Origin: Leptobrachium leishanense
Lineage: Eukaryota > Chordata > Amphibia > Anura > Megophryidae
Assembly (NCBI GenBank): GCA_009667805.1
Contig: CM019065.1
Location: 154,540,101 to 154,604,100 of the forward strand
DNA: 64,000 nucleotides
Direction: 5' to 3'
Both the position numbers and the translations under genes were made by a program. The notes under the pieces were generated by a model. That model was not told the origin of the DNA. It worked only from the letters and a program-made list of their open reading frames with translations, and did not search any database. Of this stretch, positions 1 through 11,482 are shown one piece after another; the stretch's first letter is position 1; each line of letters begins with the position of its first letter.

Positions 1-779
1 AAAAAAAAATTATTATTTTTTTTTTAGAATTTTGTTTTTAAAATATTTTTTTAATTTCTTTTTTTTATTTTTTATTTTTTTTAAAAAACATTTTTCATGC
101 TCATGTTTGGTATCCTTGGAAAGGCCATGCTCTGGCCGATCCAACGATATCAAACATTAACCCCTAGCTGCCACGGATCGGGAGATAGGGGGTTCATTGG
201 AACCCCCTATATCCACCATTGGTGCCAGCTAGGGGTTAACTCCAGGACTGGCATCATCGTGCTATGCTATGCACGATGATGCCAGTCCTCAGGGGGAGTT
301 CCTGGAGGGTTGGCCGACATCCAAGATGTCGGCCAGCTCCAGGAGAGGATCACAATCCGGCGCTTTTCAGCGCCGATTCGTGATCCGACTCCCCAGGGGT
401 TAATCACAGCCACCGTTTGGAAGGGCAGGCTGTGCCCTTCCAAACGGTGCCTGGATTAACCCTCTGCCCCCCGGCGATCGGGAGGGAGAGAGGTCCGAAG
501 GACCTCCCCGCCTCCCTTTCAGGCGCTTCCTCCGCACATGCGGGGGGGGGCACCTGAATTAGATGTCATCGCGCCGCCGCGATGACATCTAATTGCTCCG
601 CCGGGGTCCTGGAGTGCTGGGCTGACATCCAAGATGTCAGCCCGCACCGGGGGCGCAGCAATCTGCCTGAATCCGGCAGATTGCTGCCTCCTGTGCATGG
701 ACGCGCTCAGAGCGTCCATAGCACAGGAGAACCACTTGGCTGGACGCACTGAGCGCGTCCATAGCAGCCAAGTGGTTAA
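1..779 (+). mobile_element. Serial-hairpin TTAA element (copy A, left end outside window)
   Basis: The first 96 bases are A/T homopolymer runs. The rest is a chain of perfect or near-perfect palindromes with almost no spacer: stems 185-195/200-210, 244-262/271-289, 312-321/325-334, 411-426/434-449, 557-573/578-594 (17 bp) and 655-667/675-687, plus others. The right end is AGTGGTTAA with TTAA at 776-779, matching in reverse the TTAACCACTT ends near 41375 and 52372. The order of hairpins matches those two copies and the right part of the 35.2-41.3 kb element. No coding content: frames here are palindrome artefacts. Assignment to piggyBac-like elements is inferred from the TTAA ends. Confidence 0.75.
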
Positions 780-813
780 CTGGTGTTTGAAAACAATTCA
801 AAATAACATCTAA

Positions 814-1262
814 GGCTAGGGTCAGATGAGCGCATTTTGTACGGACTTTGCGTCCGTGCAGTACGGACGTACTTACTGACTGACAACAAGGTAGTGGCCA
901 AACAGTCCGTTTTTTTCACTGACGTATTTTTTGACTGATGTAGCAGGGAAAATAAATTAAAATGAAAAAACATTCTGTCCGTCAAAAATGCTGGACGTAT
1001 AAATGCAGTCCATCTGACCTCGTTTCATCACTCACATACAAAGCTACACGGACGTTGCGGACGTGGCGCACTCCGCATGTCCGTTCTAGCAGTATTACGT
1101 TCTTGCCTAACCTGCGTCCCTTTGCTGCGTCCGCCATGCATCCGCACTTCCATGCGGACGTACTTCGTGTGTGGGGCTCCATTGGTCAGAATGCTATGCT
1201 GCCACGGACGTACAAATGTGCGGCAACACGGACGTGATAACTGCGCTCGTCTGACCCCAGCC
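814..1262. mobile_element. PIF/Harbinger-like MITE 1
   Basis: Terminal inverted repeats read GGCTAGGGTCAGATGAGCGC at the left and the complement of GCGCTCGTCTGACCCCAGCC at the right. It is flanked by TAA on the left and TTA on the right. Six other elements with these termini lie in the window, and several have clean 3-bp TWA duplications, which is the PIF/Harbinger signature. The interior is CpG-rich with short inverted repeats and no transposase. Confidence 0.65.
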
Positions 1263-1301
1263 TTAAGCAATGTTATTTTTCACCTCGGGATTAAACATTC
1301 A

Positions 1302-2250
1302 CAGGGTTATTCAGAGAGCGGTGAAAAGCAGGAGAATAACTGGAGAAGTGAAAATTCTAGGTCAAAATAGCCAAACCAGAAAAATTCTCCCATTTAACTC
1401 ACTTTCCAAATTGGCTATTTGGTCTAGATTGTTCTCTTCTCCTGCCAGTTCTCCTGGCTTTCACCTCTCTCTCATGGTTGTTTAGAGAAAGGTGAAAACC
1501 AGGAGAATGGCAGGAAAAGAGAACAATCTGGACCAAATAGCCAATTTGGAAAGTGAGATAAGACTAGGGTCAGACTAACGCATTTTTCACAGCGACCGTC
1601 AAAAAGTGCGTCCGAACGCATTGCCTTATTTTTTCACGGAATGCGCGAAAACTGTCATACAATGCGCATTTTTGTGCGTGATTTTTTATGGATCCAAACC
1701 AGGAATCTTTGGGTGTCTGGACGTTATGTTGGCCGGACATGAGCAGGGTCTGACGTCTCCAAATCACGCACACACACCGCTAGTGGACGCAGCGCACTCT
1801 GTACGTCCGTACTAGCGGTTCTGCGTTCTCGAAAAAATGCGTTAATTTTCCACTTGCGTTGCGCAGCCGGACTTTCGTGCGACCGTACTTCGTATATTGG
1901 CTGTCATTGCCCGTCATTTGCTGCTAGTGAGGCCGTGATTAAGTGCGCCTAAACGCATGTTAAAAATTCGCTGGTCTGACCCTAGCCTAAATGGGAGACT
2001 TTTTCTGGTTTGGCTATTTTGACCTAGAATTTTCCATTCTCCAGTCATTCTCCTGCTCTACACCGCTCTCTGAATAACCCTGACAGGGTTATTCAGAGAA
2101 AGGTGAAACTCAGGAGAATGACTGAAGAGAAAATTCTAGATCAAAATAGTCAAACCAGAAAAATTCTCCCATTTTTCTCACTTTCCAAATCGGCTATTTG
2201 GTCTAGAATTTTCCATTCTCCAGTCTTTCTCCTGCTTTTCACCGCCAAAA
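1302..2250. mobile_element. Three tandem foldback units with GGGTTATTCA ends
   Basis: Three consecutive units start near 1302, 1480 and 2084. Each opens with a GGTTATTCAGAGA-type end and reads through the inverted motif AATTCTAGGTCAAAATAG. A complete single unit lies at 8053-8230, where nearly the whole sequence is two inverted arms. The second unit carries a nested MITE at 1562-1987. TA flanks at other copies would fit Tc1/mariner-type MITEs, but that assignment is tentative. Confidence 0.55.
1562..1987. mobile_element. PIF/Harbinger-like MITE 2, nested in a foldback unit
   Basis: Flanked by TAA at 1559-1561 and TAA at 1988-1990. Removing the element plus one TAA gives AGTGAGATAAATGGGAG, which matches the inverted arm of the same host unit (complement of 1389-1409). 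This supports a 3-bp target duplication. The interior matches the elements at 49359-49784 and 53799-54223. Confidence 0.7.
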
Positions 2251-2744
2251 AATCAGTAAACTTTTTCTGCGTGTACGAAAATGTCTCCTCTTTTCATACA
2301 GACTGCCGCCCCAAGCAGTTGTTTATGGCTAGATTAAAGGAAAAGCATTTACCGTCATTTGAAATGTCATTTTTTGGTTTTTACATATTTCTATACATCC
2401 TAGAAATCCGCCACTTCACGGGCAGGTTATGGGGACCTCCTAGGCACGATATTTGAAGGAATTTTTCGATTTTATTTTTAACCCTTATTTCATGGAAAAC
2501 TCACTGTCCCTTTAAAAACTTTTTTTTTTACTTTTTGTCCTTGTTTCCTGTCCCCCAGGGCGCTACCCAGACCCCCATACACTTTTTATGGCAAATATCT
2601 AGCATATATGCCCTCTTGGAGGGCACTCTAAAAACCGAATTTTCAGCCCCATTGACTTGTATGGGGTTCGAGTTCGGATCCGAACATTTGGAAAGTTCGG
2701 GTTCGGGTTCGAACCGAACTAGGGGAGTGTTCAGCTCATCCCTA
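2251..2744. other. Unassigned repeat-like sequence
   Basis: No gene seen. The right end, up to 2744, carries repeated TTCGGGTTCG motifs and the complement of a TAGGGATGAGC-type terminus, so it looks like the right end of a TIR element whose left end I could not find. It abuts the gypsy integrase fragment. Confidence 0.3.
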
Positions 2745-3636
2745 CTCGTAAGACTACCGATCTGATTGGCCGTTCCTTCTGGTGGCCACGGATGGCCGAA
2801 GACATAATGTCCTATGTAAAAAATTGTCCGGTGTGTATCTGTGCTAAAGTCCCTCATAGACGTCCCCAAGGGCTACTGCAACCGCTACCTGTACCACAAG
2901 CTCCTTGGGTGGAGGTATCCATGGACTTTATTATAGAACTTGCTAGGTCTGCCGGTTACGATACTGTAATGGTGGTGGTAGACCGTTTTTCAAAGATGGC
3001 TCATTTTATACCCCACAATGGTATACCTACCGCCACACAAACAGCATCTTTGTTCATCAAAGAAGTCTTCCGCCTGCACGGGCTACCATCCACCGTCACC
3101 TCTGACAGAGGAACTCAATTTACCTCAAGATTTTGGAGAGCCTTTTGTAGAAACCTGCATATTCAACAGAACCTATCTACCGCGTATCACCCACAAACTA
3201 ATGGCCAGACGGAGAGGACGAATGGTACACGGGAACAATATTTGAGTTGCTTCGTCTCCCATTTTTGGGTCCATTCGCCATATCCAAGGTCATATCCCCC
3301 ACAGCGGTCCGACTCCAGCTACCTCAGGAGCTCAACGTACATCCAGTGTTCCACGTCTCTCTGCTACGCCCATCCCCTCCGGACCCTTATCCCGGCCGCA
3401 CGCCGTCTCGTCCTGGCCCTCTGGTGGCCTTCGGGGATGATGAGTACGAGGTTCAGGAGGTCCTGGATTCCTGTTTCTACCGCCGTCGTCTCGAGTATCT
3501 GGTTCGATGGACCGGTTATGGACCCGTGGAGGATTCTTGGGTCAGGGCCGCTGAAGTTTGCGCACCCACTCTTGGCCGGCGCTTTCACGTTGATCATCCC
3601 ACGCGCACCCGGAGTGGTCGCCTTGATGGGGGGCAC
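2745..3636 (+). pseudogene. Ty3/gypsy chromovirus pol remnant: integrase plus chromodomain
   Basis: The first frame holds the integrase zinc-binding tail (NCPVC), the first catalytic Asp in VSMDFII, the second in TSDRGTQF and the PQTNGQTER region with the catalytic Glu. It stops near 3245. A second frame (3247-3655) carries the GPF region, the VFHVSLLRP motif and a chromodomain (EYEVQEVL, YLVRWTGYG, DSWV). The stretch between integrase core and chromodomain is missing and the frame changes, so this is a deleted pseudogene. Everything upstream (gag, protease, RT) is absent. The chromodomain places it among vertebrate chromoviruses. It runs directly into its 3-prime LTR. Confidence 0.85.
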
Positions 3637-3836
3637 TGTGAGGACAACTCGCCTGTAACGCTACCACGTGGATCCAAGATGGCCGCCGGCAGGCTTCCGG
3701 ACACAGACGGTGCCCAAGCTCCCTCCTCGCTCGCATCCCGGGATGAAAGTGATCTGCGCATGCGCGCGCACAACGCACCACGATGCTCCGTACGTCTGAC
3801 GTCATCCCGCCGGCCAATCAGCTAGAAAGCTGGGAC

Positions 3837-5488
3837 CAGTGGTGTATTTAGGTTTTGTGCTGCCCTAGGCCTGACTAAACTCGTGCACCCCCTAATTTAA
3901 ATTTGACGCACCCCTTCCTGTCAAGGGCACACCTCTTCCTGGTTAATCCCCACCCTTCCTCTTTAAGCTCCACCTTTTCCTCTTAGAGCTCCGCCTTTTC
4001 CTCTCTTTATATTAAAAGTGGATACCAAGTGCCTACTTGTATATTTTGTATACCATTTCAAATGTATCTATTGAGATAAAGAAAATTATGAAATGTTTAA
4101 ATTCAAGCATTTTTACAAAGAACAGCCACGCATGTCAAGTAAACGGGATCACAGCCGCTCTAATTGGTTGAACAATAAAATCCACAGAAACGTGCACTGC
4201 AAATGAGCGTATCACAGAGCTGCACAGCAATAAAACCCACAGAAATGGGCACTGTGTATGAGCATATCAGAGCTACACAGCAATAAAACCCACAGAAATG
4301 TGCAGTGTGTATGAGCATATCACAGAACTGCACAGCAATAAAACTCACAGTAATCTGCAGTGTGTATGAGCGTATCCCAGAGCTCCAGGGCAATAAAACT
4401 CACAGTAATATGCAGTGTGTCTCACAGAATCCACAGCAATAAAACTCCCAGCAATGCAATGTTTGGTGTGTGTCAGCGTATCAGAATCCACAGCAATAAA
4501 ACTCCCAGCAATGCAATGTGCGGTGTGTATGAGTGCATCAGAATCCACTGCAGTAAAACTCCCAGCAAACCGAGTGTATATGACCACACAGCAATTATGC
4601 TGTGGAGCCATCTTGTCAGCAGTGGGGTGCCACTGCCAGAGGGTGCACTGTAGCTTTGATTCCCTTCCCGGTGGGTGTTCAGTCCAGAATAGAGTCTGTG
4701 TTAACGAAAGGGCGGGCAGCTGCACGCGTGCATTTCACGTGGTTCAGCCAGTCATGTGGTACTGAGACTCAGAGAAATGGCAGTGAAATGCCCTGATGTT
4801 CGGTGGTTTCAATCAGCAGGTTTATTCAGGCGAACCCCATAGGTTTCAATGTTAAAAATATTCCCGGTTTTATGCAATATCTAATAAATCATTTATTATT
4901 TTAATCTGCAGTAAAAAGTCTTTACCTATTGATTTTTTTTAGTACCTTTTAGTCATTTTTCAGATTTTTTTTGGGCAAAACCCCCCTTTTTTTTAATAGC
5001 AGTTTTTCTTTTTTCTGTAACAGAACTTTTTATTATCAATCGTAGGATCTTATATGTAAATTCCAGACATTTTCATTCAGCAGTTCTTTTGAAAACAGCA
5101 GGCCACGGGTTTGCGGTGGCAGCATTCAGCGGCCGACTCCATGCACTTTGGGGACCCTGCGGTGAATGGTGAATTCACTGCAGGGTGGGGAAATTTTATT
5201 CTCCTAAGTGCAGGGAACTACAGAACACCAAAAAGTTGGCGTCATTTCGGTGCTCTGTGAGTAACCCATTTAGTGGTGAGGTTTTTTGCTGCCCCCTGGA
5301 AAGTGAAATTGAAAGTGTAAATTAGTGAAATCTCAATGTATCCTTCCTGGTAAAATACTTTGCAAAAGTAAAAAAAAAAAAAAACTTTTTTTTTTTTAGG
5401 GCTGGGGCCACCCAGTGCGGGCTGCCGCCCCCTGGAGAGTGCCGCCCTAGGCCTGGGCCTAGTCGGCCTAGGCCAAAATACACCAGTG
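3837..5488. mobile_element. Non-autonomous hAT element with perfect 8-bp TSD
   Basis: Left terminus CAGTGGTGTATTTAGG; the right terminus reads inward CACTGGTGTATTTTGG. Both sides carry GCTGGGAC (3829-3836 and 5489-5496), an exact 8-bp duplication, which is the hAT hallmark. There is no transposase frame. The interior holds a ~55-bp tandem array (4170-4570), a copy of a LINE 3-prime tail (5325-5375) and a segment resembling the interior of the 48.8-kb hAT element. Confidence 0.88.
4170..4570. repeat. Tandem array, ~55-bp unit, 7-8 copies
   Basis: Degenerate units contain CAGCAATAAAACTCACAG and GTGTATGAGCGTATC. Starts fall near 4170, 4226, 4278, 4334, 4389, 4434, 4488 and 4550. The array is wholly inside the hAT element, so the local open frames are repeat artefacts. 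Confidence 0.8.
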
Positions 5489-6018
5489 GCTGGGACCCCT
5501 CTATAAGAAGCCGGCTGTTTGAGTGCATTGCTAGTTTGTCTAGTCTATCATACGATACATCATATCTGAACTGCTGACCTTGCCTTGCTTTTGCCGTGTA
5601 TTGAACCCTGCTTGTTTTACCGATTCTGCTGACTGCCATAAACCCTCGACCTTCTGGCTGGAAAACGGTTATGCTGCCCAATTTAACCCTTTTGATCCCG
5701 GCTATTATTACTGACCTCGCTGCTCGTCTTAACCCTGGAACTCGGCTCTGGACATTTCTACGCACCTGATTCTACCTATCACCCACTTACTATTGTGGAT
5801 AAGGTTGTATGTTTCCATCTAACCCTCCACATAGTAGATGAGCCGAGTTTGGTATACCTTGCACATCGGTTTCTATCATTGCCTAATCCTGACAGCTATA
5901 ATGGTAAAATGGCATCATTATGTGGATACTCTTAAGGACTGGAGTAAAAACTGGGGTGTGTGCGCATGGAGAGGCTAAATATGAACTCTTCCTGAACCCC
6001 CTTTTTGAAGCGTTTTAA

Positions 6019-6330
6019 GGCCGGGGTCAGACAAGCATTTTGCAGAACGGAAGGAACATTCGTGAGAGTGGACATTCCTTCCACTCTGACGCCCTTCTGG
6101 CCACCTCACTGAGCGCAGTTAGTGCGCTCAGCGCTGCAAGGCTCGATCCTCCTTTGGAGGATCGCGTTTTCCAGCCCCGGAGAGACTTTCAGCACGCTCC
6201 TCATAGCGTGCGCAATTCGTGCGAGCACTTCAGCATGTGGCTGGCCCCGTTGAAGCGTCACCAACGCTGCGATGTACGCTGGGAGTCACGTCAGTATGGG
6301 TGAACATAGTGCGTTCGTCTGACCCCAGCC
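6019..6330. mobile_element. PIF/Harbinger-like MITE 3 with internal hairpin
   Basis: Termini GGCCGGGGTCAGAC and the complement of GTCTGACCCCAGCC, with TAA left and TTA right. It contains the hairpin CGATCCTCC-TTT-GGAGGATCG, also present in the 30493 copy. No coding capacity. Confidence 0.6.
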
Positions 6331-6430
6331 TTAGAGTATATTATTACTGATGGTGTCTGACAATCGGTATTTCTGTAATGAGATTGGCTTTAGACGAGCA
6401 ACTTTGTTCAAGTTAACAGAGGCTGACTAT

Positions 6431-7350
6431 CAGGGTTATTCAAAGAGAATTGAAAAGTCACCGTACGTTTGGTGACTTTTCGTTCCCTGCACTTCAGGGC
6501 GATTCGGCGATCCTATTTCGCCGACCCTGCAGCGTATTCAGCAGGCACCGCAGGGCACCCGTAGTGTAGGAAAACCCAGCGCAAAGCCGACGAACAGTCA
6601 CCGCAAAACCTGCTGAACACTCAACGAACACTCACCGAAACCCGCAGAAACAGCTTGATTAACCCCACCGAACACGCCAGAAAAAGCCGAGTAGCTGCCG
6701 ATCACAGCGCAGAGCTGCCGCCGGAAAAAGCCGACACACAGACGAACGAGTTGAAAAAAAAAACAGTACGCTTGAATGTTTGAAAATGGAAACACTATTT
6801 GCAACACAACTACTGAACGAAAATGTCTGGAATTTACATATAAGATCCAATGAATGATAATGAAAAGGGCTGTTATAGAAAAAAGAAAAAACGATTTAAA
6901 TAAAAAAGGAAAAAAAAAGTTTGCCGAAAAATCTCACAAAATGCCTAAAAGATCATAAAAAAATCTATAAATAAAGCGACTTTTTACTGCAGAATATAAT
7001 AATAAACGGTTTATTAGATATTGAATTAAACGGGAAAATTTTAACATTGAAGCCTATGGGAATCGTCTGAATAATAAACCTGTCGAATGAAACCACCGAA
7101 CAGCAGGGCATTTTGGCAAAATTTCCCTGCTGTTTTGTGTTCTCTGAATAGACGAAGCATTGCTTCTCTATGGGGAGTTCACTGCCCTTAAACAGGCAAC
7201 GAACAGGCACCATATGTGCAGGCAATTCGCCAAGATTTGGCAAACTGCCTGCTCTCTGAATAGCCGATTGGCCAGGAAATGTAACCGTATGCTGAATTAC
7301 AGTGCTCGGTTACCTTTCAGGGCCAGATCGGCTCTCTTTGAATAACCCTT
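6431..7350. mobile_element. TIR element with CAGGGTTATTCAAAGAG ends
   Basis: Left end CAGGGTTATTCAAAGAG and right end CTCTTTGAATAACCCTT are complementary. TA dinucleotides lie just outside (TAT on the left, TTTA on the right), fitting a Tc1/mariner-type MITE. The interior is AT-rich and shares long segments with 31530-31934, 4800-5280 and 49020-49960, such as AACAGCAGGG and GCTTCTCTATGGGG. No transposase is visible. Confidence 0.55.
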
Positions 7351-8052
7351 TATAACTAAGGAATTCTTTTATTTTTCTATTTACATTTTACTGGACACAT
7401 CTGGATGGTTTGCTCAATGGAAGTATTTTAAAGTAACATAATAACAGTTATGTTTCAATGTTGTGACTGAGTTCCTGTCATGCCACTGGGGCATCTACAT
7501 ATGTTTTTTTTTCTTAATTAGACTTTGTGAGGGTTATGGCCTAGGAATTCACACTGGATAGCTTGCTTGGCCGTGGTTCACATTTGATTTAAGCCCACTA
7601 TGTTTCACATTGTTTATTTCATTGCGCATGGAATACTCCACCTCTTTCATAATATGAAACTGGCAAGTATTGTTTTATATTGTGTGTAATGTTTGTTATT
7701 TATTACTGTGAAATGGGATGTGGATTTTAAATGTCTTTAGAAGATTGCTATGCATTCCCATTTCGACTTGATTGTTCCGAGAGCTTCACTTGTGTTAAGG
7801 CTATAAAATAACCACTTGAACAAAGGAGGTGTAATCATATGACATTCTTATTGCAATCTGTTGTATTGAGATGACTGGCCAAGGAAGGCCACGCCTTATT
7901 TACAAAAAGGTGCTAAAAAGGGAAAGCTGACTGCGTGAAAAGGACACGTGAATGATACGCAGTCTGAATCTCTGCAGGGACACGTTTAACCTGTTTTATG
8001 ATAAATCCTTCTTTCAAGTTGGAATTTATATGAGTAAATGTCTATAATCTAT
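7351..8052. other. No gene or recognisable repeat seen
   Basis: AT-rich sequence of about 700 bp. No convincing frame on either strand, no terminal repeats and no similarity to other parts of the window were noticed. 8231-8415 is similar. Confidence 0.5.
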
Positions 8053-8230
8053 CAGGGTTATTCAGAGAGGTGAAAAGCAGGAGAATGACTGGAGAATGGA
8101 AAATTCTAGGTCAAAATAGCCGGTTTTGAAAGGGAGATGAATGGGAGAATTTTTCTGGTTTGGCTATTTTGACCTAGAATTTTCACTTCTCCAGTCATTC
8201 TCCTGCTTTTCACCTCTCTCTGAATAACCA
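8053..8230. mobile_element. Compact foldback MITE (GGGTTATTCA family)
   Basis: About 178 bp. The left arm beginning CAGGGTTATTCAGAGAGG and the right arm ending CTCTCTGAATAACC are inverted copies along nearly their whole length. This is the cleanest single unit of the family tandemly arranged at 1302-2250. A TA lies close to each end. Confidence 0.65.
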
Positions 8231-8518
8231 TGTATGTAAAGTCAAATGTAAACCAAATACCATATTGGGATATTTGACAGGTTTAATGAGAAGGATAATC
8301 TTTAAACACAGCTTCAATATATATTTTTTAATATTATGCGAAGATTTTCATTTTCCAGATGTGACACATTAGCCGTTATAGTTATTCATTGAGGGCAACT
8401 GGGTGTTAAATAAATGATACATGGGGCGTGTCCTGGCTGGAGACGGAGATGGCAGCATAACACGAGAGCTCCTGACCCCTCTACCGATAACATCGCTTAA
8501 ATAAGCTAACTGGTGGCT

Positions 8519-9504
8519 ATGGTACGCTCTTCACAACGCAGGACGACTGGACATCACCCTCAGACTGCCAGCGGCACTCCAGCGAGAGATATCACTGACT
8601 ACTTTTCCACCCCGCAAACAAGGCCTAAGCGGAAAGGCAGCCCCAAGATGGCGACCTCCCCAGCTCTCTCAGAGACAGCATCCACAGGAGGTCAATCGGC
8701 GTTAAGGCGCTTAGAATCGCTAATTGCTGACTTGCCTACAAGAGCTGAGCTTCCTACCCGGGCGGATTTTAAAGAAATGCTTGATCAGCTGCAGGTTCCT
8801 TTGGAAAGGAGCTGGCTGAAGTCCGGGCAGACATTTCCGCCATTGAAACGCGGGTAACACACCTGGAAGAAGGAGTGGCAGCTTCGCGGACCTACTCCAC
8901 AAACGAGATCCCGGCGCATGAACGACGACACTCAGAGCTTCATCGCAGGTTAGACGATTTAGAGAACAGGTCACGGAGAAATAACATAAGGGTGAGAGGG
9001 GTGGGCGAAGATATCACGGAGGTTAAGGCCTTCCTCACTAGCGCCTTTGCACACATACTAGATGGCCCACCCCTACCACGTGCCGCCATTGACAGAGCGC
9101 ACAGAGCGCTGAGACCCCGGGCCCCAAACACCTCCGCACCCCCGAGGGATATAATCTGTCACCTACCTGATTTCACTCTCAAAGAAGCGATAATACAGAG
9201 TGCCCGCACCCGTAGACAGTGGAAATTTGCTGGAGAATCCTTTGAAATATTCCAGGACCTCTCTCCCCATACCCTAACGGCTCGGCGGGCACTACGTCCC
9301 ATCACCAAACTGCTACAAGAGGCAGACATTTCCTATCGCTGGGGGTTCCCATTTGCGTTGAACGCGCGCAAGAACAATATGATTCACACTATTTGCTCAC
9401 CCACTGATGTAGCATCATTTTTAACAATCATGGGACTACCAGAAATGGAGATCGAGGACTGGGAGCGCACCCCCCCCAGCGGGCCTCACCAGCACTACCT
9501 CTAA
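8519..9504 (+). pseudogene. L1 ORF1 protein, one frameshift
   Basis: This is the RNA-binding chaperone of L1. The likely ATG is 8519 (MVRSSQRR). After a basic N-terminus the frame shifts by -1 near 8800-8855 at an A-run. The downstream frame gives a heptad-rich coiled coil (RADISAIETRVTHLEE, RRLDDLENRSRRNNIRVRG), then an RRM-like domain (AAIDRAHRALRP) and the C-terminal domain (FQDLSPHTLTARRALRP, YRWGFPFAL). About 328 codons, normal for ORF1p. The shift is in a homopolymer and could be a sequencing error. Confidence 0.85.
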
Positions 9505-9949
9505 GTGGCCAGCCGCGCACACAACGTTCACCTAGGAGGGACCGAGCGAATGGACCTCCGCCACTTGCCCTCTCACAACCGCTCCCTTCTCTTAATGGCT
9601 GAGCTCCACTATTTGTACAGAGTTAACATGGAGAGGAGACACCGACTGGCTGGAGGAAGACACGTCCTAGACTCCTGACCGACTAGGCGTACAGGACCTG
9701 CCTCTGCGAAACCTTATACAGCCGAACCCTTTTTGAAACCTACATAATACATCTCAAACGAGGCAATGGACCGGGCTCGGTCCTCCCGAACATTGAACTT
9801 ATTAGGAGCACAGGTTCGTAGGCCTGCGGACCACTCGGGTCTTAAATGGTCTAAGATGCTGACTTGAAAGTTATAAATGCGGCATCTTGTCCAAAGTTCT
9901 TATATGGCACGGTTTAGTAGCTGAGCTCTAGTTTTTTTTTTATCTCCTC

Positions 9950-10345
9950 TATAATGTTTCTATGGAGTTAAGTATTCTTATATAGAGTTAAGTAATCTTA
10001 TATGGAGTTAAATAACCTTGTTTGGAGTTAAGTATTCTTATATGGAGTTAAGTGTTCTTATATGGAGTTAAGTATTCTTATATGGAGTTAAGTATCCTTC
10101 TATGGAGTTAAGTATTATTATATGGAGTTACGTAATCTTATAGGGTGTTAAACATTCTTATATGGAGTTAAATATTATTATATGGAGTTACGTAATCTTA
10201 TATGGAGTTAAATATTCTTATCTGGAGTTAAATATTCTTATATGGAGTATAATATTCCTATGTAGAGTTCAGTAATCTTATATGGAGCTAAGTATGCTTC
10301 TATAGAGTTAAGTATTATTATATGGAGTTAAGTATTCTCATACAG
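9950..10345 (+). repeat. 20-bp minisatellite in the L1 inter-ORF spacer
   Basis: Roughly 19 imperfect copies of TATGGAGTTAAGTATTCTTA run through the spacer between ORF1 and ORF2. Variation is mostly single-base. The remaining spacer (9505-9949 and 10346-11282) shows no coding frame. Confidence 0.85.
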
Positions 10346-11282
10346 CAATAATCTCTAGAAGCAGTCTGAGATACGTGTGCAGAATTCGGGGGGACATGGG
10401 CTCTATAAAGATTACAGATTTAGTATCGAGCCTACACAGAGGCCTGGGGCACTAAATAGGCAGCCTCAATTCGAGGTTCTCATTACGGATACCCATTATT
10501 ACTATTAGTTTGCCCTTATTTATAACCCACGATACTTCACTATAAAATATATATTCATTTTTGCTCTCTTCTTTCACTCCTCATTGCGGGTCGTCACGTA
10601 TAACCTCTCTGATACGGTATTAGCCTTAACGTGACCCTCCTTCACGCCAGCCCTGAACGTGGCGCTCGAATCTAAAATTGATACTGCGTTTAATCTACTT
10701 GCAAACCCACGCATCACCGCATACATAGCTCCTGTTCGTTGCATTGTCTGGGAACCTATGATACTTATTAATGTCTCATGATCTACATTAACCCTAGTCG
10801 CTGAGTATATTATTGCTCTTAACTTCGGTAGAAGGGGTCGGGTAGTTTGACGGTATTGCTGATTAATATTGTATATCGTTCACCTCTGTTATTTTGGAAA
10901 TTTTATATAAACTGTTCATCTGATACCTAACTATACTATTGACACCCCACGAGGCTGGGTGCAAACTTTCCCATTGACGGACCCCATTACTCGGATTTGA
11001 TCCTAGCAGTAGTGGGTGAACCCGCCACGGGTGCACTCAGTGCCTCCTTTCTTGTGACCTGTATTGGACATATAGTCCTTTACTTTCTTTTCTGATTTTA
11101 AACTTTATCTTTCCTGACTCTTTTCTCTCCTTCCTCTTTGTCTAGTGATTCTGTCTCTCTAGACACCGCTTTCCACCGCGCGCACGTCCTACTCCCTGTG
11201 TATCTGTCTGTATTACCCCAAGTCCAACAGTATTCGACTCTGACATAAGAACCAGGCAGTCGCGTAACGCTGCTCACCCAAT

Positions 11283-11482
11283 ATGCCGCGTATGGATTTT
11301 ACCCCACAGGAATTACAGTTGCGCTGCCTTAATGCTCAAGGCCTTAATATCCCAGAAAAACGAACCAGTCTTTTGAATGAACTAAGATCCACGCGGACAT
11401 CCGTCCCCTTCCTCCAGGAGACCCATTTTCGGGCGGGATCTGCCCCGACGTTAGGTAATTCCCATTTTCAATGACCTTCTTT
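11283..11482 (+). pseudogene. L1 ORF2 N-terminus (endonuclease start)
   Basis: Starts ATG at 11283 and enters the apurinic-type endonuclease fold with LRCLNAQGLN and VPFLQETHF, motifs that open L1 ORF2. The frame ends at the duplicated target of the 10.5-kb insertion. Relative to the continuation at 22018 it is off by one base. Confidence 0.8.

Larger units (their letters stand above)
3637..5893 (+). repeat. 3-prime LTR of the gypsy remnant, split by a hAT element
   Basis: A G-rich polypurine tract (GATGGGGGGCAC) precedes TGTGAGGACAAC at 3637. The LTR resumes after the hAT insertion with a TATA-like CTCTATAAGAAG at about 5500 and ends at a plausible CA (TCCTGACA) near 5893. Without the insertion and one duplicated target the LTR is about 600 bp. 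The end is inferred from the TG...CA rule only, since no second LTR is present for comparison. Confidence 0.6.

Noticed and set aside
97..279. Small open frame similar to one on the minus strand near 41773-42048
   Set aside because: The similarity reflects homologous palindromic DNA of copies A and B; the frame simply reads through hairpins.
2640..2744. tRNA-derived SINE (TTCGAACC box B look-alike)
   Set aside because: The GGGTTCGAACC motif occurs in a TTCGGG-rich repeat without box A, cloverleaf or A/T tail.
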